This document shows positions 1 through 7,232 of a stretch of 55,594 nucleotides of DNA, piece by piece; positions within the stretch are counted from its first letter, which is position 1; each line of letters begins with the position of its first letter. The notes under the pieces were generated by a model. It saw nothing but the letters and a program-made list of their open reading frames with translations. It was not told the origin of the DNA and ran no database searches. Both the position numbers and the translations under genes were made by a program. This DNA is from CAYTZH01 sp964442285 (GTDB lineage: Bacteria; Myxococcota_A; UBA9160; JAFDET01): assembly GCA_964442285.1 (NCBI GenBank), contig CAYTZH010000036.1, positions 1 through 55,594 of the forward strand, read 5' to 3'.

Positions 1-2
1 GG

Positions 3-125
3 CGCGCCGCGGCCCGGCTGGCCGCGGCCCTGCGGGGCGCACCCCGGCGTCGGGAAGGCGCGAGCGCGGATCCGTGTGCGCCGATTCGCACAGTCACCGA
101 TCCCCGCGACATCTACCTGGCGTGA
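3..125 (+). CDS. Possible C-terminal end of an upstream gene (partial)
   Basis: A reading frame open from the window edge ends in TGA at 123-125, just where the ribosome site of the next gene begins (GAGGAG at 124-129). The roughly 40 visible residues are Ala/Arg-rich and end DPRDIYLA. I do not recognise the family. The tight stop/ribosome-site overlap is typical of operons, which is the main reason to call it. Another frame is also open here, so the call is weak. Confidence 0.3.
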   Translation, partial: RAAARLAAALRGAPRRREGASADPCAPIRTVTDPRDIYLA

Positions 126-135
126 GGAGACGTCC

Positions 136-678
136 ATGGCCGAGTCCGTCCTCGTTCCGCTCCCGCTGGGCCGGCACCGATTCGAGCTGGAGTCCCAGGC
201 CCGGTCGTTCGCCGGCGCGCTGCCGACCCGGCTCGTGATCTGCTGCGCCGACCCGGAGCCGGGCGGGACTCCGCCCTGGCAGCGCAGTCTGGGCCGGGCC
301 TTCGTCCTGCGCAGTCCGGGCGCCTCGGTCCGGGATCTCGGGCTGCGCGACGCCCTGCACCACGCCGTTCTCGAGCTCGGGGTGGAGTCCCTGCTCCTGG
401 TGGTGCACTCGCGCTGCGCCCACCTGGTGCCCGAGCCCGATCCGCAGGAGGCCGTCGCGGAGCGGGGCCTGGCCCTCATGGACCGCCTCTACGCCATTCA
501 GGCCCGCGCACAGCGGCAGGTGGCGGCGGCGCGGGACGCCGTCCGCGCCGGGATTCGCGATCTGGCGGCGGATCCCGCACTCCGCAAGGCGGCCCGGGTC
601 GGCCTGGTCCACATGGTCGACAGCGGCATCCTGGTCGCGTACGACCCCGCGCGCGACGACTTCGAGGCCCTGCTGTGA
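136..678 (+). CDS. Beta-carbonic-anhydrase-like protein upstream of purEK
   Basis: The 180-residue product has the layout of a beta-class carbonic anhydrase. A C37-x-D39 motif follows a hydrophobic strand, then comes an AFVLRSPGAS segment like the usual FVVRNAGN, then a helix DALHHAVLELGV leading to H91-x-x-C94. Spacing between the two zinc pairs (54-55 residues) is close to that of E. coli Can (Cys42, Asp44, His98, Cys101). The Arg of the usual CxDSR motif is replaced (CADPE) and HTxCG is HSRC, so catalysis is uncertain. The ATG at 136 is preceded by GAGGAG. The stop overlaps the purE start, so the three genes are probably one operon. PurK uses bicarbonate, which a carbonic anhydrase makes. 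Confidence 0.6.
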   Translation: MAESVLVPLPLGRHRFELESQARSFAGALPTRLVICCADPEPGGTPPWQRSLGRAFVLRSPGASVRDLGLRDALHHAVLELGVESLLLVVHSRCAHLVPEPDPQEAVAERGLALMDRLYAIQARAQRQVAAARDAVRAGIRDLAADPALRKAARVGLVHMVDSGILVAYDPARDDFEALL

Positions 679-1223
679 GGGCGACGGACACACCCGACGT
701 GCTGGCGGACCGGGCGCCGGGGCCGGTCGGCATCGTGATGGGATCGCAGTCCGACTGGTCGACGCTCCGGCATGCCGCGAGCACCCTCGACGAGCTCGGG
801 GTAGGCCACGAAGCCCGGGTCGTCTCGGCGCACCGCACGCCGGACCTTCTGTTCGCCTACGCGGAGGCGGCACCGGCGCGGGGAATCGAGGTCGTGATCG
901 CGGGCGCGGGCGGCGCCGCGCACCTCCCGGGGATGCTGGCGGCCAAGACCTGGCTCCCGGTACTAGGTGTGCCGGTCCAGGGGGAGGCGCTCCGGGGCAT
1001 CGACTCCCTGCTCTCGATCGTGCAGATGCCCGCGGGCGTCCCGGTCGGGACGCTGGCGATCGGACGGCCCGGCGCGGTCAACGCCGCCCTGCTCGCGGCC
1101 TCCCTCCTGGCCCTCGGGGATCCCCGCATCCAGAAGGCGGTCGAGGCCTTCCGGGCGCGCCAGACCGCCTCGGTGCTCTCCTGCCCGGAGCCCGCGGAAG
1201 TCGTGCAGGAGCGCGCCTCGTGA
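675..1223 (+). CDS. purE: N5-carboxyaminoimidazole ribonucleotide mutase PurE
   Basis: This is the class I PurE of purine synthesis, which converts N5-CAIR to CAIR. Recognisable motifs are the N-terminal nucleotide loop VMGSQSDW, SAHRTP in the middle, and GAGGAAHLPGMLA. The mutase-type SAHRTP and the 182-residue length fit the bacterial enzyme that works with PurK. The GTG start at 675 overlaps the previous gene by 4 bp. The end overlaps purK, also by 4 bp, so translation is probably coupled across carbonic-anhydrase-like gene, purE and purK. Confidence 0.95.
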   Translation: MRATDTPDVLADRAPGPVGIVMGSQSDWSTLRHAASTLDELGVGHEARVVSAHRTPDLLFAYAEAAPARGIEVVIAGAGGAAHLPGMLAAKTWLPVLGVPVQGEALRGIDSLLSIVQMPAGVPVGTLAIGRPGAVNAALLAASLLALGDPRIQKAVEAFRARQTASVLSCPEPAEVVQERAS

Positions 1224-2332
1224 GGGTGGCGATCCTCGGCGGGGGCCAGCTCGCGCGCATGCTGGCGATGGCGGCGCATCGCCTGGACCTGAATCCGCTC
1301 GTGCTCGATCCGAAGCCGGGGTGCTCCGCGGCGGCGGTGGCGCCCACGCTCGCCGCCGCCTTCGACGATCCGGACGCGCTCTCCGAGCTGGCCCGCTGCG
1401 ACCTCGTGACCTACGAGTTCGAGAACGTGCCCGAGCGGGCGCTCGAGCGCCTCGCCCGCAAGGTGCCCGTCCGCCCGTGTATCGAGGCCCTGCACCACAC
1501 CGCCGATCGGCTGCTCGAGAAGCAGCTGCTGCGGCGCTTCGGCCTGCCGACGGCTCGCTATCGCCGGGTGGATTCCGAAGCGGACCTGTGCGACGGCGTG
1601 GCGGCGCTCGGGCTGCCGGCGCTGCTCAAGACGCGCAGGCTGGGCTACGACGGCCGGGGCCAGCGCCTCCTGGCGAGCGCCCGCGACCTCCGGCCGGCGC
1701 TTCGGGCGCTGGGGGGTCGGGGGCTGATCCTCGAGGAGTTCGTGCGCTTCGAGCGGGAGGTCTCGCTGATCGCCGTCCGCGCCGGGAGCGGCGAGATCCG
1801 CTTCTGGGCCCCGACCGAGAACCGACACCGGGACGGGATCCTGCAGGTCTCCCGCGCGCCCGCTCTCGGGCTCGACCCGGTGGCGCAAGAGGGTGCCGAG
1901 CGCGCGTTCGCCGCGCTGCTGGCGGGGCTCGACTACGTGGGGGTCGCGGTGCTCGAGCTGTTCGTCCGCGGCGGTGCCTGGGTCGCCAACGAGATGGCCT
2001 GCCGGGTCCACAACTCCGGCCACTGGACCCTGGACGCGGCGGCCACCAGCCAGTTCGAGAACCACCTCCGCGCGGTCGCCGGGCTCCCGCTGGGCTGCAC
2101 CCGCAGTCTCGAGCCGAGCGCCATGGTGAACCTGGTCGGGAGCCTTCCCCTGGCGAGCCGGGTCCTGGCCGTTCCCGGCAGCTGCCTCCACCTCTACGGC
2201 AAGACACCGGAGCCGGGCCGCAAGCTCGGGCACGTCACCGTCACGGCGCCCGACGTCGCGGACGTCGAGCACCGGTTGGAGCTCGTCGACAAGGCGCTGG
2301 TCGAGGTGGCGGCGGCGCCCGCCTGGGGCTGA
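1220..2332 (+). CDS. purK: N5-carboxyaminoimidazole ribonucleotide synthetase PurK
   Basis: This ATP-grasp enzyme makes N5-CAIR from AIR, ATP and bicarbonate. The N terminus AILGGGQLARMLAMAA is the family signature. TYEFENVP, KTRRLGYDGRGQ (ATP-grasp glycine-rich loop) and NEMACRVHNSGHWTLDAAATSQFENHLRA (metal-binding region) follow in the expected order. The 370-residue length is normal. The GTG start overlaps purE by 4 bp. It appears to be the last gene of the operon; the next gene lies on the other strand. Confidence 0.95.
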   Translation: MRVAILGGGQLARMLAMAAHRLDLNPLVLDPKPGCSAAAVAPTLAAAFDDPDALSELARCDLVTYEFENVPERALERLARKVPVRPCIEALHHTADRLLEKQLLRRFGLPTARYRRVDSEADLCDGVAALGLPALLKTRRLGYDGRGQRLLASARDLRPALRALGGRGLILEEFVRFEREVSLIAVRAGSGEIRFWAPTENRHRDGILQVSRAPALGLDPVAQEGAERAFAALLAGLDYVGVAVLELFVRGGAWVANEMACRVHNSGHWTLDAAATSQFENHLRAVAGLPLGCTRSLEPSAMVNLVGSLPLASRVLAVPGSCLHLYGKTPEPGRKLGHVTVTAPDVADVEHRLELVDKALVEVAAAPAWG

Positions 2333-2353
2333 GGCAGCGGCAGGCGCGGAGGC

Positions 2354-2707
2354 TCAGGGGCGGTTCGATTCCACCATGTCGATCAGGTCGCCGATCCTGC
2401 AGTGGGCTTCGATGGGATGTCGCAGGGGGGCGGACGTACGAAAGCGGTAGTGGTTGCGCAGGCCACGCCGCTCCCGGCGCACGTAGCCCGCCTCCTCGAG
2501 CTCGCTGAGGATCCGCTGGACCGACCGCTCGGTGATCCCCACGCGGTTCGCCACCTCCCGGAGCGTCAGCTCGGGATCCTGGTGCAGGCAGATCAGCACG
2601 TGGCTGTGGTTGGACAGGAAGGTCCACCTGGCCTCCGCGGCCGCCCCGGGTCGGGGGCCGTCCGCACCCGGCTTGGGTCGGTTCCGGGTCCTGGGCCGCG
2701 CCGCCAT
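2354..2707 (-). CDS. Winged-helix transcriptional regulator
   Basis: The 117-residue protein begins with a basic, Pro-rich stretch. It is followed by a winged helix-turn-helix from about residue 28: TLREVANRVGITERSVQRILSELEEAGYVRRERRGLRNHY. The pattern RSVQRIL...LEEAGYV..ER.G..NHYR resembles the MarR/ArsR-like single-domain regulators. No ligand domain is visible beyond a short tail ending IGDLIDMVESNRP. The ATG is preceded by a strong GGAGGAG. A 24-bp inverted repeat at 2764-2787 lies just upstream and may be its operator. Targets are unknown. Confidence 0.75.
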   Translation of the reverse strand: MAARPRTRNRPKPGADGPRPGAAAEARWTFLSNHSHVLICLHQDPELTLREVANRVGITERSVQRILSELEEAGYVRRERRGLRNHYRFRTSAPLRHPIEAHCRIGDLIDMVESNRP

Positions 2708-2763
2708 CGAGCTCCTCCATGCGGTTCCACGAGCGGCGACCGCCCGGGTGGGGGCGTCGTGCA

Positions 2764-2787
2764 CTTCGCGACGCCAGCAGCGCGAAG
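2764..2787 (-). promoter_or_regulatory. Inverted repeat, candidate operator of the winged-helix gene
   Basis: CTTCGCG at 2764-2770 and CGCGAAG at 2781-2787 form a perfect 7-bp inverted repeat with a 10-nt spacer. On the minus strand a possible -10 hexamer, TATCCT (2786-2791), overlaps its upstream arm. It sits about 57 bp before the regulator's start codon. This position suits autorepression, but binding is inferred only. Confidence 0.4.
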
Positions 2788-2838
2788 GATACCTCGGCCC
2801 GTCTCGAGTTCGGGGGTTTTCTCCGCCCCGGTCGCCGC

Positions 2839-3495
2839 TCAGGGCAGGCGCGGCCGGGGCGGTCGCGGCGGACGCGGCCCGCGCGGACGCGGCACCCGGT
2901 AGGGTCGGGGCACGTAGACCGGCGTCGGGGCGGGCACGACCTGGGGCTGCGTCTCGGCCTGGCCGCCGTGGGGCGCTGTGTCCGCTGCTCCGACGGCGAC
3001 GAGCGTGGCCCGAACCGTCTCCGTCTCGTCGGGCTCCAGGACCACTCGCTGGGTGAACGGCGTGTAGCCCGGGCGCTCCACGCGCACCGTATGCGGGCCG
3101 GCGCGGACCCGATGGCGGTCCGGACCCGAGGGGCCCATGGCCTTGCCGTCGATCCAGACGGTGTCGCCGCTGACGTTCGAGCGCACCACCAGGAAGGCCA
3201 GGAGCTCCTCGAGCTCCGCCTGGAGCACGGTCGGCTCCTCGGTCCCGACCTGGACCTCGGTCGACCAGGGGGCGAAGCCCGTCGCCTTCACCTCCACGGT
3301 GTGCGGCCCGGGTTCGACCTCGAAGCCCTCGGAGCCGACCCGGCCCACCGGGACGCCGTCCACCCAGACCTGCGCCGTCGGCTCCTCCGCCAGCACCACC
3401 ACCCGACCGCGGGAGGCGCAGGCCAGGACGAGGCACACGGCCAGTCCGAGGGCGAGGGTGCGTCCGAGGGGGCGCGCGGGCGGGGCGAGGTACAT
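2839..3495 (-). CDS. PEGA-domain lipoprotein
   Basis: The 218-residue product starts with a signal sequence ending LVLACASRG, a lipobox-like cleavage site, so it is probably lipid-anchored in the envelope. Two PEGA-like modules follow. The first (about residues 30-95) has VWVDGVPVG and PGPHTVEVKATGF. The second (about 105-165) has VWIDGKAMG and AGPHTVRVERPGY. The C-terminal 40 residues are Pro/Arg-rich (PRPRGPRPPRPP), a basic tail that could touch cell wall or nucleic acid. PEGA domains usually mediate envelope or polysaccharide interactions; the exact partner is unknown. It is transcribed away from the membrane protein at 3622. Confidence 0.75.
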   Translation of the reverse strand: MYLAPPARPLGRTLALGLAVCLVLACASRGRVVVLAEEPTAQVWVDGVPVGRVGSEGFEVEPGPHTVEVKATGFAPWSTEVQVGTEEPTVLQAELEELLAFLVVRSNVSGDTVWIDGKAMGPSGPDRHRVRAGPHTVRVERPGYTPFTQRVVLEPDETETVRATLVAVGAADTAPHGGQAETQPQVVPAPTPVYVPRPYRVPRPRGPRPPRPPRPRLP

Positions 3496-3540
3496 GGGCG
3501 AGTCCGTCCTCCGGGTCGCGGAACGGCCGGGACCGCGCTC

Positions 3541-3570
3541 ACCCTACCCAAGCGGGTGGTGCCGGGACAA
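3541..3570 (-). promoter_or_regulatory. Candidate promoter for the PEGA lipoprotein
   Basis: Read on the minus strand, TTGTCC (3565-3570) and TAGGGT (3541-3546) are separated by 18 bp and match housekeeping -35/-10 elements moderately. Transcription would begin about 40 bp before the ATG at 3495. No experimental support. Confidence 0.3.
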
Positions 3571-3621
3571 GTGCCACCTCCCGGATCGCCGCCTGGGGTA
3601 GATTGTCCCACGGGTAGCCCC

Positions 3622-4179
3622 ATGGCCGACCTCCAGATGCGACCCCGCTTCGCGGTCGACGTCACGTGCGACGTGGAGACGCTCGTCGCGGTGCTCGAGG
3701 AGCACGTCGGGCAGGCCGATCCGCGGCTCGAGGGCTACTTCCACCCCAGCCACTGTGTAGTGCGGATCCCGGAGGCGCGGCGCGCCTTCTGGTCTCCCGA
3801 GCTCGATCTCACCTTCGAGCGCCTCGCGCCCCCGCCCGGCGACCCGCCCGGTGGCTACCGCGTGCGAGGCCTCCTGGGGCCGCGCCCCGCCGTGTGGACC
3901 GGCTTCGCCTTCGTCTTCGCGGTGCTCGGGGCCGGGGGCGTGGCGGGCGCGCTCTACGGACTCGCACAGCTCGGACTGGGGCAGACGCCCCTCGGGCTGC
4001 TGGCGGTGCCCGCGGCCCTCACGCTGGCCGGGCTGGTCTACGCCTCGAGCTTCCTCGGGCAGGGCCTCGCGCTGGGCCAGATGTACGAGCTGCGCCGCAC
4101 CTTCGACGCCAGCGTCGAGGTCGCCGAGGCGCGGGCCCGCCGCGCGGCCGGCGAGCGGGCGGCCGGCTACCAGATCTGA
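3622..4179 (+). CDS. Small hypothetical membrane protein
   Basis: I do not recognise the family. The 185-residue protein has a soluble N-terminal half of about 90 residues (Asp/Glu-rich, with GYFHPSHCVVRIPEARRAFWSPEL). Two transmembrane helices follow (about 93-120, WTGFAFVFAVLGAGGVAGALYG, and 127-150, PLGLLAVPAALTLAGLVYASS), then a charged amphipathic tail rich in Arg/Glu/Ala. The ATG at 3622 was chosen because the earlier frame runs antisense to the lipoprotein gene and has no gene-like features. It is divergent from the PEGA lipoprotein, so the two may share a control region. Confidence 0.55.
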   Translation: MADLQMRPRFAVDVTCDVETLVAVLEEHVGQADPRLEGYFHPSHCVVRIPEARRAFWSPELDLTFERLAPPPGDPPGGYRVRGLLGPRPAVWTGFAFVFAVLGAGGVAGALYGLAQLGLGQTPLGLLAVPAALTLAGLVYASSFLGQGLALGQMYELRRTFDASVEVAEARARRAAGERAAGYQI

Positions 4180-4246
4180 GCCGCGCGGCGGCGCACCAGC
4201 CGCGAGGGTGATCCAGCTGCGGGCGAAGCCCCCGTGAGGCCCGGCT

Positions 4247-5173
4247 TCAGGGAGTCGAAGCCCCACGACGTGTGCCGGTGTCCGGAGGAGCTTCGCTGCG
4301 CCCCGAGAGGAGGGCCGCGCCCGCGACGACGGCGGCGATCGCCGTCGCGCGCGCCGCCGGGAGATTCTCTCCCAGAAGCGCATGTGCCAGCACCGCCGTG
4401 AAGAGAATGGCGCCCACGCCCACCACGGGACCGATCACCGAGACCCGCCCCCGGGTGTAGGCCGTCTGCACGAGCACGAACGCGGACAGGTCGCCGGCGA
4501 GGCCGCACCAGGTGTGTGGTGTCGCGAGGAGCGCCGCCACGATGGCGGGCCGCCTGATGTCGAAGCCGCCCGCGGTCTGTGCGGCGGCCTCGATTCCGAG
4601 CTTCATGTTGATGTCCGCAGCCGCGACGAGAAGCCCGGCTCCGAGGGGCGCGGCCAGCTCGTAGCGCACGCGTCCGGGCCAGCGCCGTTCGGCGGCCAGG
4701 AGCAGGGCCGCGGTGCCCCACGTCCCGCCCAGCAGCGCCGCCGACGCGACCGCGTCGGTCGCGGGCGGGGCGGAGCGCTCCGAGCCGAGGACGAGCGCGA
4801 AGGCTCCCGCCAGGAGGCACGCCACGCCGCACCACTCGCGGGCGGCCAGCCGCTCGCGCAGCAGCCAGACCCCGAGCAGCGCCGTGAAGAGCACTTCCAC
4901 CCGCATCAGGGGCTTCACGACGCTGACATCGCCCAGCGACACGGCCTGGATCGAGACCGGTGAGCCGCAGAGCGTGACCCCCAGGCCGAGGGCCCACACC
5001 CGGTTCCGCCGCATCCCGGCGAAGATCTCGCGCCGCCGTCCGCAGAGCTCGCCCAGGCGGACGGGGTCCACCCGGGTCGCCACGCCGTGCTTCATGAGCG
5101 CGCTCCCGAGCGCGAAGAGGAGCGCCCCCGCGAGGGCGGGCGGCACGAAGGGCGGTAGCGCGAAGCCTTCCAC
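4247..5173 (-). CDS. EamA/DMT-family permease
   Basis: This hydrophobic protein of 308 residues has about ten predicted transmembrane helices in two repeated halves, as in drug/metabolite (EamA) exporters. Typical signs are SLGDVSVVKPLMRVEVLFTALLGVWLLRERL in the first half and RVSVIGPVVGVGAILFTAVLAHALLGENLPAARATAIAAVVAGAALL in the second. The GTG at 5173 lies 4 bp beyond the P450 stop, so it is the third gene of the tetR-P450-permease operon. It may export or import the P450 substrate or product. The substrate is unknown. Confidence 0.8.
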   Translation of the reverse strand: MEGFALPPFVPPALAGALLFALGSALMKHGVATRVDPVRLGELCGRRREIFAGMRRNRVWALGLGVTLCGSPVSIQAVSLGDVSVVKPLMRVEVLFTALLGVWLLRERLAAREWCGVACLLAGAFALVLGSERSAPPATDAVASAALLGGTWGTAALLLAAERRWPGRVRYELAAPLGAGLLVAAADINMKLGIEAAAQTAGGFDIRRPAIVAALLATPHTWCGLAGDLSAFVLVQTAYTRGRVSVIGPVVGVGAILFTAVLAHALLGENLPAARATAIAAVVAGAALLSGRSEAPPDTGTRRGASTP

Positions 5174-5177
5174 GACG

Positions 5178-6389
5178 TCAGAACGACACGGGAAGCGAGG
5201 GCAGACCGCGCAGCAGGCTTCCCGACCTCCAGCGGGGCGGATCCCCGGCCAGGCGCAGCCCCGGGAAGCGCGCGAGGAGCTCGCGTAGCGCGACCTCCGT
5301 CTCCGCGCGCGCCAGGCTCGCGCCGAGGCAGAAGTGCCGTCCGAGGCCGAAGGCCAGGTGCCGGTTCGGCGCGCGCGCGAGCACGAGCGCGTCGGGTCGC
5401 TCGAACTGCGCCGGGTCGCGATTCGCGGCACCCACGACCAGGTCCACGATCACGCCCTCGGGAATGGTGACACCGCGGACCGTCACAGGCGCGCGCGTGC
5501 GCCTCACCACCCGCTGCACCGGGCTCTCGAAGCGCAGGAGCTCCTCCACGGCAGCGGGGATCCCCTCGGCTCGGCCCCGCAGCTGGCCGAGCGCGTCCGG
5601 ATGCCGGAGCAGCGCGAGGACGCCGTTCCCGATCAGATTCGTGGTGGTCTCGTGGCCGGCCGCCAGCAGGAAGATGCAGACCGCGAGGAGCTCGTCCTCG
5701 CTGAGGGCGTCCCCGTCCTCGCGCGCGGCTACGAGTGCGCTCACCAGGTCCTCGCGCGGGTGGCTGCACCGCTCGGCCACGAGGCCGCGGAAGTACTCCC
5801 GGAGCGTGGCGGCGGCACGGGCCGCCGGCGCCAGCCGTGTCGCGTCCGTCGTGCGGTCGAGGATGGGCGCGAAGTCGTCGGACCAGCGCTTCAGGCGGGT
5901 GCGGTCCTTGGGGTCGGCGCCCACGAGCTCCGCGATCACCACCACCGGAAGCGGCGCTGCGAAGCTCGCGATGCAATCCATGCCGCCGCCGCGCTCGTCG
6001 GCCGCGTCGAGGAGCTCCTGCACGACCGCTTCGATGCGCCCGCGCAGGCGCTCCACCGCGCGTGGCGTGAAGGCCTGTCGCACGAGCGCCCGCAGCCGCG
6101 TGTGGTCGGGTGGATTCATCAGCACCGGGATGTGGGCCAGCACGGCGCCGAGCGCCTCGAAGTCCGGATGACCGCTCCGCGCCAGCTTCTCGAACAGCGG
6201 GGCCAGCGTCACCGATCCGAAGCGATCGTCGCGGAAGGCCGCCGCCACGTCGTCGTACGCCAGGAGGCAGAAGCGCTGCTGGTCGCCCCAGCGTGTCTCG
6301 TGCACCGGCTGCGCCTCGCGCAGCCGCCTGTAGTTCCCGTAGAGGTCGTGCTGGAAGGCCGGGTCGTTGAAGTCGGGGACGGCGCTCAC
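5178..6389 (-). CDS. Cytochrome P450
   Basis: This soluble bacterial P450 has 403 residues, a usual length. The I-helix oxygen-binding motif is LLAAGHETTTN, the K-helix ExxR is EELLRFE, and the heme loop is FGLGRHFCLGASLAR with Cys354 as the iron ligand. It starts MNPPDHTRLRALVRQAFTP-type in the B-C region, as in class I P450s that need separate ferredoxin and reductase partners. None is encoded nearby. The GTG start overlaps the tetR stop by 4 bp. Substrate cannot be read from sequence; control by the adjacent TetR suggests an inducible catabolic or detoxifying role. Confidence 0.93.
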   Translation of the reverse strand: MSAVPDFNDPAFQHDLYGNYRRLREAQPVHETRWGDQQRFCLLAYDDVAAAFRDDRFGSVTLAPLFEKLARSGHPDFEALGAVLAHIPVLMNPPDHTRLRALVRQAFTPRAVERLRGRIEAVVQELLDAADERGGGMDCIASFAAPLPVVVIAELVGADPKDRTRLKRWSDDFAPILDRTTDATRLAPAARAAATLREYFRGLVAERCSHPREDLVSALVAAREDGDALSEDELLAVCIFLLAAGHETTTNLIGNGVLALLRHPDALGQLRGRAEGIPAAVEELLRFESPVQRVVRRTRAPVTVRGVTIPEGVIVDLVVGAANRDPAQFERPDALVLARAPNRHLAFGLGRHFCLGASLARAETEVALRELLARFPGLRLAGDPPRWRSGSLLRGLPSLPVSF

Positions 6390-7045
6390 GGGACGGCCGG
6401 CGCCTCGGGGGCCAGACCGCCGCGCACGAACGCACGCACCTCGTGGCAGCGATGGCGCCGGCGCCTCTCGTGCTCGGCTGACGCGACGCGCGGCTCCGTG
6501 CCGCCCAGGCCGTAGGTGGGCTCGAAGAGCATCAGCCCGATGAGGTTGCGCGTGGCCTGGTAGACGTTGTGGTCGCGCACCACACCCGCCGCGCGGGCCC
6601 GGCCGAGCCAGCCCCAGACCGCGGCAAAGAGCCGCACCACCGGGTGATCGTCGCGTCGCTCGTCGAGCGCGCGGTAGCCCGCGAGGACCATTTCGGCGTC
6701 CAGGATGGTGCGCAGCAGGAAGCGCGCGTCGTTCGGCTCGTCGTGGAGGTGGCTCGCGACCTGCTCGAGCGTCTCCACGAAGAGGTCGAGCGAGGGCGGA
6801 TCGTTCGCGCCCAGGGGCTCCACGAGCGGCAGCAGCCGCTCGAGCACCTGCTCGAAGGCGGCGCGCACCAGCTCGAGCTTGTTCGGAAAGTGGTGGAAGA
6901 GGCTGCTGTTGTGGAGGCCGGCGCGCGCCGCGATCTCGCGCAGGGTGACCGCCGCGAGCCCTCGCTCGGCCACCAGCCCGTGCGCCGCCTCGAGGATCCG
7001 CTCCCGCGAGGCCAGGCCGGGAGGTGTCGCGATCGCCTCGGTCAT
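6386..7045 (-). CDS. TetR-family repressor of the P450 operon
   Basis: The 219-residue regulator has the N-terminal TetR DNA-binding domain: SRERILEAAHGLVAERGLAAVTLREIAARAGLHNSSLFHHFPNKLELVRAAF. An all-helical ligand domain follows (DDHPVVRLFAAVWGWLGRARAAGVV). The ATG at 7045 is chosen over an earlier one at 7153 because GGAGGAG precedes it. The earlier start would also place the operator repeats inside the gene. It is the first gene of an operon with the P450 and an EamA permease. The two identical palindromic repeats upstream are its likely operators. Confidence 0.9.
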   Translation of the reverse strand: MTEAIATPPGLASRERILEAAHGLVAERGLAAVTLREIAARAGLHNSSLFHHFPNKLELVRAAFEQVLERLLPLVEPLGANDPPSLDLFVETLEQVASHLHDEPNDARFLLRTILDAEMVLAGYRALDERRDDHPVVRLFAAVWGWLGRARAAGVVRDHNVYQATRNLIGLMLFEPTYGLGGTEPRVASAEHERRRRHRCHEVRAFVRGGLAPEAPAVP

Positions 7046-7096
7046 GCCCGGTCTCCTCCGACCCCCGTCCCTGGTGGGGCTCAAGCCAGCGGGGCC

Positions 7097-7114
7097 CAAG
7101 CAAGCGCTTGGTCG
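7097..7114. promoter_or_regulatory. TetR operator copy 1
   Basis: An 18-bp sequence, CAAGCAAGCGCTTGGTCG, containing the perfect palindrome CAAGCGCTTG (7101-7110). It lies right at the expected transcription start of the tetR-P450-permease operon. The same 18 bp recur exactly 50 bp away. Confidence 0.65.
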
Positions 7115-7121
7115 AGCTACA

Positions 7122-7149
7122 GCATGCACCGGCAGGGCGGGCTTGTCAA
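7122..7149 (-). promoter_or_regulatory. Promoter of the tetR-P450-EamA operon
   Basis: On the minus strand a perfect TTGACA (7144-7149) is followed after 17 bp by CATGCT (7122-7127), a weaker -10. The operator copies overlap the -35 and flank the likely start site, the classic repression layout. Confidence 0.5.
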
Positions 7150-7164
7150 GCAAGCGCTTGGTCG
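7147..7164. promoter_or_regulatory. TetR operator copy 2
   Basis: Second exact copy of CAAGCAAGCGCTTGGTCG, overlapping the -35 element of the promoter at 7122-7149. The centre-to-centre distance to copy 1 is 50 bp. Confidence 0.65.
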
Positions 7165-7232
7165 GCCCGTGATGGAGCGGAACCGGTCGCCAGGCCGGGC
7201 CAGAAGGAACCGGGCGGACCAGGAGCCCGGCG

